NCBI GenBank assembly: GCA_910589035.1 | Contig: CAJUSI010000001.1 | Coordinates: 46,721-110,720 of the forward strand | Length of the DNA: 64,000 bases | Direction: 5' to 3' | Source of the DNA: an uncultured Acetatifactor sp. | Lineage (GTDB): Bacteria > Bacillota > Clostridia > Lachnospirales > Lachnospiraceae | In this document: piece after piece, positions 16,178 through 25,000 of the stretch | Layout of the letters: the number at the start of each line of letters is the position of its first letter | How positions within the stretch are numbered: position 1 is the first letter of the stretch | The notes under the pieces: generated by a model | Databases searched by the model: none | What the model saw: the letters and a program-made list of their open reading frames with translations, nothing else | Told to the model about the DNA's origin: nothing | Made by a program: the position numbers and the translations under genes

Positions 16178-16207
16178 TTGCAGACATGGCTTGCGGTGTG
16201 GTATACT
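16178..16207 (+). promoter_or_regulatory. Probable promoter of the 383-residue unknown gene
   Basis: TTGCAG (16178-16183), an 18-base spacer and TATACT (16202-16207), about 118 bases before the ATG at 16325. The -35 hexamer is the same TTGCAG seen at the other promoters picked here (255-283, 8728-8757, 17643-17672). Confidence 0.5.
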
Positions 16208-16324
16208 GTGCAGGAAACAAAATTGTTTTTTAAAGAAAATGAAACCGGACGGCTTTCAATGATACTGCCCCTGGTATTCTGGCAGAAAATGTTTGTAAGA
16301 GCCCTGCATTGAAGGAGGAGGAAA

Positions 16325-17476
16325 ATGGAAGTTTATTATAATACCAATATCATGGGAAACTGTGCATCCCTCGACGCCTCGTTCACAAACCGGAGAGGAG
16401 AGCGGCTGAGGCCCCTTCCCGTGGATCGGACCTTTCTCTGGGAGGGACAGGAAATCTTCCTGCCGGCGCTTTATCTGGGTGAGGCGGGCGCGGCTGCTGA
16501 CCTATGCGCGAAATTTTCGGCGGAAGAGATGAGAGCCTTTCTGGAAAAATGGAATGCCCCCCGGCGGCTGTCCATAAAAAATCCGGAGGACTACGAACAG
16601 ATTGACGCGGAGAATCCGGGGAGCAGAAACTTTACCGCCAGAATACATCTGGATGCCATCCCGCTGAAAAATGCCATGTCAAGTTCTATAAACTGGTATC
16701 CGGAGGAAATCCTCCGTTTCGAGGCTCACGATACGAAGGAAGAATGGAAGAACGATACTTCGGCGGAGATCCTGATGGAAGCCTATGGCTGTGATCGGAA
16801 GTCCTGCTGGCATTTTGAGCGGATTTTCTATCGCTGGGAGGAGGCGCCCATTTTGTCCCCCACAAAGGTATCCCTGATTCTGTGTGCCAATCCCCTGACT
16901 CTGTCGGCAGGGCATTTTACTACGAGGAACGGCATGGTCATTCGCCTGCCGGATTCTTTGGATTATTCGGTCTCTGCGGATTCCTTGAATTCTTTGGATT
17001 TTTCGAACTCTGCGGATTCCTTGAATTCTTTAGCTTCTTCGAATATTTCCTGCAGCGGCCAGGTCTTAAAAGTCCTCCACCCGGTTACGGGGCAGGAATA
17101 TCTTCTGACATTGCAGGAATGCCGGCAGACCCGGCACAGCTTTGAAGATATCGGAGCGGAGGGCATAGCCGGTTGCATGGTCTATCCTGAATATAATCAG
17201 ATTCTCAGCTACAGCATCGCTCCGGAAATAGACCGGGAGCTTTTTGATATTCGGGACTGCGGAGAGGCCGACAGCCCCAGGCCGGCGGATGCAGGAGAGA
17301 CGCCCGGCAAAGCCGACGGCCCTGCCGCCGTATTCATGGCGGTGAAATCGCCCTTTCCCTCCGGCCGCGCCGCCGTATCCGCCCTGCGCTTTGGGCCGGT
17401 GGAGGAGGTCCGGTGGCGGACGGTGTTCCTGGTGAAGCCGAAGGAGGATGCGGAGTTTGCTTTCGGGCTTTCCTGA
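16325..17476 (+). CDS. Uncharacterised protein, 383 residues, with an internal tandem repeat
   Basis: I do not recognise a family. The start is secure: GGAGGAGG lies five bases before ATG 16325. The protein is soluble-looking, with no signal peptide or membrane helix. Residues 1-120 hold NRRGERL and ALYLGEAG patterns. Around 140-190 is an aromatic-rich region (FERIFYRWEEAP). Residues from about 215 to 242 hold a Ser/Asn/Asp-rich tandem repeat (SADSLNSLDFSN then SADSLNSLASSN; 36 bp each). A beta-rich tail carries HPVTGQEYLLT and RWRTVFLVKP. The N- and C-terminal parts look conserved-type; the repeat is likely a variable linker. The following gene, asnB, has its own promoter. Confidence 0.65.
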   Translation: MEVYYNTNIMGNCASLDASFTNRRGERLRPLPVDRTFLWEGQEIFLPALYLGEAGAAADLCAKFSAEEMRAFLEKWNAPRRLSIKNPEDYEQIDAENPGSRNFTARIHLDAIPLKNAMSSSINWYPEEILRFEAHDTKEEWKNDTSAEILMEAYGCDRKSCWHFERIFYRWEEAPILSPTKVSLILCANPLTLSAGHFTTRNGMVIRLPDSLDYSVSADSLNSLDFSNSADSLNSLASSNISCSGQVLKVLHPVTGQEYLLTLQECRQTRHSFEDIGAEGIAGCMVYPEYNQILSYSIAPEIDRELFDIRDCGEADSPRPADAGETPGKADGPAAVFMAVKSPFPSGRAAVSALRFGPVEEVRWRTVFLVKPKEDAEFAFGLS

Positions 17477-17642
17477 GCCTGCTTTTTCTGAGCTTCCTGT
17501 TATAGTCCGTCAATGGGATAAAAATCCTCATAATAAGGTCCTGCCAGCAGAAATTTTTTGAGTATTGATTGTGTAATAGCTGAACTTAGGGTAAAATAAC
17601 TATAAAGTCTGAATTCCGGTTTCTAATTTTTTGCATAAAAGC

Positions 17643-17672
17643 TTGCAGAACCTGGTCAAGATAGAATATAAT
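17643..17672 (+). promoter_or_regulatory. asnB promoter
   Basis: TTGCAG (17643-17648), an 18-base spacer and TATAAT (17667-17672), 85 bases before the asnB ATG. The block, spacer included, is nearly identical to 8728-8757. The rest of 17477-17757 holds no gene. Confidence 0.6.
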
Positions 17673-17757
17673 ACTTTAATACATGATAACAGATTTTTCG
17701 AAGGATAATCTAAAATAATTTTGAGCCGGACTCAATCACTCAAAGGAGTATGAAAAT

Positions 17758-19623
17758 ATGTGCGGTATATGCGGATTTATTGGGAAAACCAAGGAAATAG
17801 ACCGGGAAGAGGTTCTCGGGAAGATGATGGAAGCCATCGTGCACCGGGGGCCCGATGAGGGAAGAAGCTGGATTTCGGAGGATGCGGCCCTGGGCTTCCG
17901 CCGCCTCAGCATCATCGACCTGGCGGGAAGCATGCAGCCCATCCTGAACGAAACCCGGGAGATGGTGCTGTTATTTAACGGCGAAATCTATAATTACCAG
18001 GAGCTGCGGAAGGAATTGCTGGCGGCAGGACATCGCTTTTCCACCGAGGGAGATTCCGAGGTACTGCTTCATGGATATGAGGAATGGGGGGAGGAACTTC
18101 CCCGCCGGCTTCGGGGGATGTTTGCCTTCGTCATCTGGGATGAAAAGCATAAAAAGCTCTATGCGGCAAGAGATCCCTTCGGTATCAAGCCCTTTTATTA
18201 TGCCCCCCTGCCGGGCTGTTTCCTCTTCGCCTCGGAGATCAAGGCTATCCTCCCCCATCCCGCTTATGAGAAGCGCTTAAATCCGGAGGCTCTGGAGCAG
18301 TTTCTCTCCTTTCAGTATTCCGCCCTGGAAGAGACCTTTTTCCAGGGAATCCTGCAGCTGCGGCCGGGGCATTTCATGAAATATGATCCCGAGACCGCTT
18401 CCCGGGAGATCAGGCGGTATTTTACGCCGGAGCTGATGCCGGAACCCTCCAAAGGGAAAGGTGCCAAAAGCGAAGCGGAATGGATTGATACCCTGGACAA
18501 GACCGTGGCAGAGTCTGTCAAGGCCCATATGATAGCGGATGTGGAGGTGGCAACCTTCCTGTCCGGCGGCGTGGATTCTGCCATGGTGGCCTCCGAGTTC
18601 ACGGGAAAGAAAGCCTTCACCGTGGGCTTCGGCGACGGGCAGAACAAGTATAACGAGATTCCCCTGGCGGAAAATCTGGCCAAAACCCTGCATCTGGAGC
18701 ATACGGGCAAAAGGATCTCCGAGGAGGAATTCTGGGAGGCAGTGCCCAAGGTTCTCTACCAGATGGACGAGCCCTCCGGGGACCCTTCCGCGGTGGCTCT
18801 GTACTTTGTAGCCAGGGAGGCGGCAAAGCAGGTAAAGGTGGTGGTGTCCGGGGAGGGCGCGGACGAGCTCTTCGGCGGCTACCGCATTTATTGCGAGCCC
18901 AATTCCCTGCGCCTGTACCAAAAGCTTCCCCGGGGACTGCGCAGGGGAATCGCCGCCCTGGCGAAGCGCCTGCCCAAGATGAAGGGGCGCAGCTTCCTGA
19001 TCCGGGGCGCAATGCCGGTGGAGGAGCGTTTCATCGGAAATGCAAATCTCTTCTCCGTGGAGGAGAGGAAGAAGCTTTTAAAGGAGAGCACTCCCGCCCG
19101 GACTCCCCAGGAGATTCTGGCGGAGGATTATAAAGCGTCCCACGCCCTCAACGAGGCCAGCCGCATGCAGTATATCGACCTGCTCCACTGGCTTCCCGGA
19201 GATATCCTGCAGAAGGCGGACCGGATGAGCATGGCCCATTCCCTGGAGCTGCGGGTGCCCTATCTGGACAGGGAAGTATTCGAAGTATCCCGCCGTCTGC
19301 CCGCGGATTACAAGCAGAACGGCCAGGTCTCCAAATATCTGTTCCGCCAGGTGGCGAGGCGCCATCTGCCCGACGCGGATTCCGAAAGGAAGAAGCTGGG
19401 GTTCCCGGTTCCCCTGGGGAATTTCCTTACCTCCGAGACCGGCTCCAGAAGAATCAGGGAAGCGCTTTCCTCAAAGACGGCGGAGAAATTTTTTAACCGC
19501 AAGGCGCTGGACGAGCTGCTGGAGGGACGGGGCAACGACCGGGGCAACACCAACCGCAAGCTCTGGGTGGTGTACTGCTTCCTGACCTGGTATGGGATTT
19601 ATTTTCCGGAGGAATGTGCCTGA
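17758..19623 (+). CDS. asnB: Asparagine synthetase B, glutamine-hydrolysing
   Basis: A 621-residue enzyme with the full two-domain layout. The class II glutaminase domain starts MCGICGFIG, so Cys2 becomes the N-terminal nucleophile, with LSIIDL and FNGEIYNY further on. The C-terminal synthetase domain has the pyrophosphate loop FLSGGVDSAM, then VVVSGEGADELFGGY and the LPGDILQKADRMSM block. It makes asparagine from aspartate, ATP and glutamine. AAAGGAG is nine bases from the ATG. It stands alone between its promoter and two hairpins. Confidence 0.95.
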   Translation: MCGICGFIGKTKEIDREEVLGKMMEAIVHRGPDEGRSWISEDAALGFRRLSIIDLAGSMQPILNETREMVLLFNGEIYNYQELRKELLAAGHRFSTEGDSEVLLHGYEEWGEELPRRLRGMFAFVIWDEKHKKLYAARDPFGIKPFYYAPLPGCFLFASEIKAILPHPAYEKRLNPEALEQFLSFQYSALEETFFQGILQLRPGHFMKYDPETASREIRRYFTPELMPEPSKGKGAKSEAEWIDTLDKTVAESVKAHMIADVEVATFLSGGVDSAMVASEFTGKKAFTVGFGDGQNKYNEIPLAENLAKTLHLEHTGKRISEEEFWEAVPKVLYQMDEPSGDPSAVALYFVAREAAKQVKVVVSGEGADELFGGYRIYCEPNSLRLYQKLPRGLRRGIAALAKRLPKMKGRSFLIRGAMPVEERFIGNANLFSVEERKKLLKESTPARTPQEILAEDYKASHALNEASRMQYIDLLHWLPGDILQKADRMSMAHSLELRVPYLDREVFEVSRRLPADYKQNGQVSKYLFRQVARRHLPDADSERKKLGFPVPLGNFLTSETGSRRIREALSSKTAEKFFNRKALDELLEGRGNDRGNTNRKLWVVYCFLTWYGIYFPEECA

Positions 19624-19642
19624 GAGATGGGTTTCAGAGATA

Positions 19643-19711
19643 GTAGAATCCGTGTTTTTCGGGGATTCTACAATAGAATTTAGATAATAGAATCATCTCT
19701 TTGATTCTATT
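19643..19711 (+). terminator. Two consecutive hairpins after asnB
   Basis: GTAGAATCC/GGATTCTAC (19643-19671, 9-bp stem) is followed by AATAGAATCA/TGATTCTATT (19686-19711, 10-bp stem), 20 bases after the asnB stop. The U-run is weak, so these may stabilise the 3' end as much as terminate. Confidence 0.5.
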
Positions 19712-19726
19712 TGTCAAGTATTATTG

Positions 19727-19838
19727 GGTTCTTTCCATGTTTTGTTGAAATTACAGCGTTCTCAAGCTGGCAGATACAGCTTTCCGGGATATTTTGATTT
19801 GGGAATGCTGTTGAAATCAACCGACAATGGAAAGAACC
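19727..19838. mobile_element. 112-bp MITE-like element with terminal inverted repeats and 8-bp target duplication
   Basis: GGTTCTTTCCAT (19727-19738) is repeated inverted at 19827-19838. The similarity continues imperfectly inward to about 27 bases, with GTTGA and ACAGC matching. TATTATTG occurs directly on both outer sides (19719-19726 and 19839-19846), as expected for an 8-bp target-site duplication. Eight-base duplications and GG-start termini fit ISL3- or IS1595-like transposases, but there is no coding capacity, so it must be moved in trans. The remaining bases to 20083 hold no supported gene. Confidence 0.7.
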
Positions 19839-20083
19839 TATTATTGTGAATTACAGGAGAACCGGTACGGCCTGAGTGCTTTACCGGTTTGTTATATCGT
19901 CCTATCTATGGCTTTGCATCAGATTATTGTGTAGTGAAAATCGATATTCTGTAAAGCACAATTGGCCGGCGAGTGTATAGAAAAAAATCTAGATGAAAAT
20001 TCAACATCACATCTGCAAACCATATTATATGGTGGAAAAAAGTGTTTTCTGCAAAACAAACACAATATATGGTATGTGCAAAT

Positions 20084-20818
20084 TTACAAAGCGATAGATT
20101 CTCCATTCCTGCAAATCTGTTTCCGGCATCCGTCTTTGATGCTATATGCTTCCCCATATAAAGTTTCAGCGCCATCATCAACCACGATATAACTTCCATC
20201 GTTCAAAGCTATCATCCCATGTCCGATACTGTCGGCATAGGTAATATCCTCAATCAGCCGAAGCCCGCCGAGAACCACTCCCTTCAGGCGTTGAAAATGC
20301 GGCAGGATATTCACCTGGGTCATTCCGAGTCCGGAAATCCAGCGCTGATAATTTGGGTCAACTGCTTCCTCTTCCGATTCCGGGCCAGCGTACACAAGCT
20401 CTGCACAATTCATTGAACCTGCACTCCCCCCAATAATAAGACCTTCATAATTGCGCAATCGTTCTTTCAATCCGATACGCTTCATAAATGCGTTCTGCGT
20501 GGGAACATGTCCGCCGCCAAGCAGTATGACATCCATCTCGCTTAACCGTTCGACAAGTCCTTCTGTCCTGGCATCACACATTTCAAAAAACGAAAATTCC
20601 AATCCACTCATGCGAAAAGATTCTTTCAGACAATTTATGATTGCGTCGTTTCTGGTATAATCATCCGGTGTTCCGCTGATTAACAAAATTCTCGAATTTT
20701 CTCGCCAGAATACTTCTATTTGATCCAGTTGTCCATTTTCTCCCATTAAAGGGATTGGAATTCTCCTGCCGTCAACCTTCATCGAACCGCCAAGCGAACT
20801 TGTTAATATTACTTTCAT
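20084..20818 (-). CDS. Peptidase E-like protein (family S51 / class I glutamine amidotransferase-like)
   Basis: A 244-residue protein with the S51 layout: ISGTPDDYTRND in the first Rossmann part, VILLGGGHVPTQN, then the nucleophile elbow GGSAGSMN with its central Ser, and a C-terminal ITYADSIGHGMIAL. Peptidase E releases N-terminal Asp from dipeptides. This sequence has the Ser elbow and GGGH loop of the family, but whether it cleaves Asp-X is unproven. The Met at 20818 opens MKVILTSS, the normal first strand. A 106-bp palindromic repeat lies in its upstream region. Confidence 0.75.
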   Translation of the reverse strand: MKVILTSSLGGSMKVDGRRIPIPLMGENGQLDQIEVFWRENSRILLISGTPDDYTRNDAIINCLKESFRMSGLEFSFFEMCDARTEGLVERLSEMDVILLGGGHVPTQNAFMKRIGLKERLRNYEGLIIGGSAGSMNCAELVYAGPESEEEAVDPNYQRWISGLGMTQVNILPHFQRLKGVVLGGLRLIEDITYADSIGHGMIALNDGSYIVVDDGAETLYGEAYSIKDGCRKQICRNGESIAL

Positions 20819-20834
20819 AAATTACGCTCCCCTC

Positions 20835-20940
20835 TTAAACTGCAACGCTTTTAAATCAGGTATGCCATAACCTGAAAAAACCGAAAAATCAGCATTTGCA
20901 GGAAAAACAGCATACCTGGCAAAAAGCGCTACAGCTTAAA
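20835..20940. repeat. 106-bp palindromic repeat, copy 1
   Basis: The ends are imperfect inverted repeats (TTAAACTGCAACG... and ...CGCTACAGCTTAA) around inverted AGGTATGCC/GCATACCT. The same arrangement recurs at 26455-26560 with the same length but a different middle. It lies in the upstream region of the peptidase-E-like gene. Confidence 0.75.
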
Positions 20941-20963
20941 TGTATGCACCAACCCTCAAAAAA

Positions 20964-21917
20964 TCATAAACGCTTCACCGGTATCCAGATAGCGCTCTCA
21001 TATTCGCTGCTTCCGGTATCCTTACCGGAATACCATTCGATATTCAGCGGAAGCGCCATCTCAAACTCCTGATTTCCGGGGAGCCATTCCGAAAAAATGC
21101 GGGTATTGACCGTCTGCAGAGAATCGGGCATGGCGCCGGTACACTTAAATTTGGCCCATTCGCTGGCGGGAATCTCAAAAACCTTCATCCCCTCAGGCAC
21201 TTTTCCCCCCTGATATGCGCCTGCAATGTAATAGCGGAACTGCTTCCCGTCCTCAACATCGTCCAGGCAGACTCCGAATTCTCCCACCATACATTCCGCA
21301 ATGGTCTGCCGTATTTCTTCCTCCTGCGCGGACCCGTCCCCGCAGCTGCAGCCGTCTCCACAGTACCTCTTACGGAATTCATCCCAGAATTTCGGGATTT
21401 CCTGGTAAGAATTGTCGTAAGAAAATGTCCTTTCAAACCCGATCATTTTCATAGCTTCCCTTTTTTCGATGCTAAAATCCATTTTGTTCCCTCCTTTAAT
21501 TGATATTTCCACTGTGAGGGGCAGGAACACCCTGATCCGGTATGGCTGATCCCGAAGCCGCATGGGGGATACGCCGTGAAAGCGGGAGAAGGCCCTTGTA
21601 AAACTCTCCGGGGTATCGTACCCGTATTTATATGCCAGGTCGATAATCTTCTCTTCCACGCCTTTGTTGTTTCTTTCCCTGCACGGAATGCTCCCCCGGG
21701 AAGCGTCACCTCCCTTTATGACATCCAGCCCTGCCAGGTACAGCCTGCGGTTCCTCAGGTATTCTCCGATGGAATAGCCCGTCATAATCTTAAATCCCTT
21801 TTGAAAATAGAAAGGCGATATATGCACCGCATCCGCCACTTCCCTGGCGCCGATGTCCGTAAGCAGATGCTCTTCCATATAGTCAATCGATTTTCTCAAA
21901 CTTGCCAGCCATTCCAT
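20964..21917 (-). CDS. AraC-family regulator with GyrI-like effector domain
   Basis: A 317-residue protein: two AraC helix-turn-helix motifs at about 1-125 (REVADAVHISPFYFQKGFK and YGYDTPESFTRAFSRFHGVS), then a GyrI-like/SOUL-type small-molecule domain (MDFSIEKREAMKMIGFERTF to the end, with IPASEWAKFKC). This order is that of the Rob/BltR-like group, which senses small ligands. Between the two helix-turn-helix motifs sits a Gly/Arg/Asn-rich insertion (GGDASRGSIPCRERNNKG) longer than usual. ATG 21917 starts the first helix. Its target is not apparent from the neighbours. Confidence 0.85.
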   Translation of the reverse strand: MEWLASLRKSIDYMEEHLLTDIGAREVADAVHISPFYFQKGFKIMTGYSIGEYLRNRRLYLAGLDVIKGGDASRGSIPCRERNNKGVEEKIIDLAYKYGYDTPESFTRAFSRFHGVSPMRLRDQPYRIRVFLPLTVEISIKGGNKMDFSIEKREAMKMIGFERTFSYDNSYQEIPKFWDEFRKRYCGDGCSCGDGSAQEEEIRQTIAECMVGEFGVCLDDVEDGKQFRYYIAGAYQGGKVPEGMKVFEIPASEWAKFKCTGAMPDSLQTVNTRIFSEWLPGNQEFEMALPLNIEWYSGKDTGSSEYESAIWIPVKRL

Positions 21918-22080
21918 CTTTTTTCCTGCCTCCTGAAAACAGTATAGCCTGCCTAAATGAAAAAATCCTGTCTTTTTGTGCCTTAAATTGTCATCCTTAC
22001 TTCTTAATCTTAAAATATGATATTACTCGCAGTAGTCATACAGGAATAACAAATTTTCCATCTGTACGGTTGGATTTTCA

Positions 22081-25000
22081 TCAATATTCCTCCAGATGGA
22101 AGGAATACAAAATCCTCTCCTTCACAGGCTTCCCGTAGAGCTTCTGGATCGCCTCCTGATAGTAATCGATCTGGGTCTCATAACGGTTCCACAGCTCTTC
22201 CATGGAGGAGACGGCATCCGTCTTATAATCCAGCAGCACCAGTCCGTCCTCCTCCTCAAAAAACACGTCGATAATTCCCTGGATGAGAACGGTTTCCTTA
22301 TCCGGAAAATCCGCCCTTAATCTGCGGGCGTCGATTCCCAGCACAAAGGGCTGCTCCCGGTAAAGCTTTCCCTCCCTGCCGGCCTTCCACATGCGCCGGG
22401 CAAGGTCTGAGCGCAGGAATTTTACGATCTTTTTCTCCCGCACGGCCTGATAATACTCTTCGGTAAGGCGGCCGCTCTCCACCTCTCCCAGCAGGAAGGT
22501 GTGGAGATTTCGTTCCAGCCTTTTTCCCAACTCGTCCGCAGCATTCAGGCAATCCTCCCCATGGACTTCCGGACTTACATGAACAGAGACATCAGAATCA
22601 TTAGGTTCAAATTCAGCCGAATTGGCGCTCCGGGCTTCCGGGCTTGCATGGACAGCCGCATCGGAATCATTACATTCAGATTCAGCTGAATTGGCGCTCC
22701 GGGCTTCCGGGCCTCCATGCCGAGAGGCGTCCGAATTCCTGCCTGCAATGCTTTCTGAGATATTCGCAAACATAAGCTCAAAATCCAGCAGTTCCATCAC
22801 CCTGTGGTAGGCATTTCCCCGGACTGCTCCGCTGATCTTTTCCTCTCCTCTGCGGAAAAGGGGAATATAGGGCTGTACCTCCTTTTCCTCGAACATGTGG
22901 TAGGCGGCTTCGTCCCTGTCCGCCATGGCGGCGATCTTTAATTCCGAAACCGTGGTGGTGGTATAGACATCGGCCAGCGCTGCATAGGGGTAGACAGCGT
23001 TCAGTCTGTCCGACAGATATGCCCGGGCTTTTTCATCCCCAAGCTCCCCGGCCCGCTCCAGAAGCTCACGTTTCTGCAGAAATCCCATCTGCTCTGCCAC
23101 CTCTTCCGTCATCTCATCCGTCTCTTCTATTACGGATACCTGAATGCAGGTACCCGGCAGGACGGGCAGCAGAAAGTCCAGATAGCTTCCCGCCTCCATG
23201 AAATCCAGGTAGGTCAGGTGTTCGTCCGGAAGTTCCTGGGCAAGCTCCCATTTCTCCGCCGCGTTTTCCAGCACGCCCGTTAAGATCAGCTTCTCCCTGG
23301 CCCGGGTCATGGCCACATACAGAAGGCGCAGCTCCTCTGACAGGCTCTCCTCCCGAAGCTTTCTGGACAGGGCCGTCCTGCGCAGGGTTTTGTTGCGGAT
23401 CCGCCTCTCCGGATCCACATAATCCACGCCCAGCCCCAGATCCATATCCAGTATCAGGGTCTGGTTCACATCCTGCATGTTGAAACGCTTGCTCAAGCCC
23501 GCCGCAAAGGTGATGGGAAATTCCAGTCCCTTGCTCTTGTGAATGCTCATGATTCGCACCACATCCGCATTTTCATCCAAAAGCTCCGCCCCGCCGTAGT
23601 CCACATCGTATTCCTCCAGCTGTTCCATATAGCGGATAAAATGAAACAGTCCGAAATAACTGGTTTTCTCAAAATCCGAAGCTTTGGTGAAAAGCATTTC
23701 CACATTGGCCCTTCTCCTGCTCCCGGCGGGAAGCGCCGTCACATAGTCCAGATATCCGAAATCATTCACCAGCTTTGTCAAAAGCTCCCGGATGGGCAGG
23801 TAGACCGTGCAGCTTCTGTACTCCTTTATCATCTCCAAAAAGGCAGCCGCTTTCTTTTGAAGCCCTGATTCGTACTCTGACTGGGCTTCGGCTTCTATCC
23901 GGGTTTGTTCTTTTTCTGCATTTTCTTCCGTCCCTTCCTCCGTTTTGACTTCCTCCTTCATGCCCGCATCCCGAACCGGGCTTTCTGTCTTCCCGGAGAA
24001 AATCTCAGCAAACCTGCGAAGCGCCTCATAGAGGCTGCAGCCCTTCTCCCGGCTGCGTATTTCGGCGATCTCCTCCTCGGTGAATCCCCCGAAGACGGAT
24101 TTCATCACGCCGAACAGGGGGATATCCTGGCTGGGATTGTCCAGCACCCGGAGGAGCTGCAAAAGCTCCTGGACCTCTGCGGCGGCGAAATACCCCGTCT
24201 TGGAGGTAATATAGGCCGGAATGCCCTCCTTCTCCAGGACAGCCTTGAATTCCTCATCCCAGCCGCTGTTTGTGCGCAGAAGAATCACCATATCGCTGTA
24301 CCTGGCATCCCGCAGCCTGCCGCTCTCCCTGTCCGTCACCTGAAAATGTCCTTTCAGCTCTCTGATTTTCCGGGCGATAGCCAGGGCCTCCGCCTGCTTT
24401 GCATTCGGTCCTCCTTTTCTGCCCGGCTTTTCCACCAGCAAAAGCTCCGCTTCGCAGCCTCCGCACTCCGGATATACGGCTCCGGGGTACAGCGCGGCCC
24501 CATCGTCATAGGAGATTCCTCCCACCTCCGCGCTCATCAGGCGGGCAAACACATGGTTTACGGCGTCCACCACCTGTGTACGGCTGCGGAAATTTTTCGC
24601 AAGGTCTATTCTTTTGCAGTTTCCTTTTTGAGCACTATTTTCCTCCTTGCTGCCTTCTTCCGCCTTCTCCGCCTCATAAGTATTATACTTCTCCAGGAAA
24701 AGCTCCGGCCTGGCCAGGCGGAATTTATAGATGCTCTGCTTCACATCCCCCACCATAAATCGGTTATGCCTTCCGTCCTCCTCGCCGGACACCGCCCTTA
24801 AGAGGTATTCCTGCACCAGGTTGCTGTCCTGATATTCATCGGTCAATATCTCCGCAAAATGCTGCCTGTATTCCATGGCCACGGCGCTGGGCTTTCCCTC
24901 TTCCCCCTCCCCTTCCAACAGGATATCCAGCGCAAAATGTTCCATATCGGAGAAATCTATCACCTTTTTCTCCCGCTTTTTTTCCGCCATCCTTCTGTCA

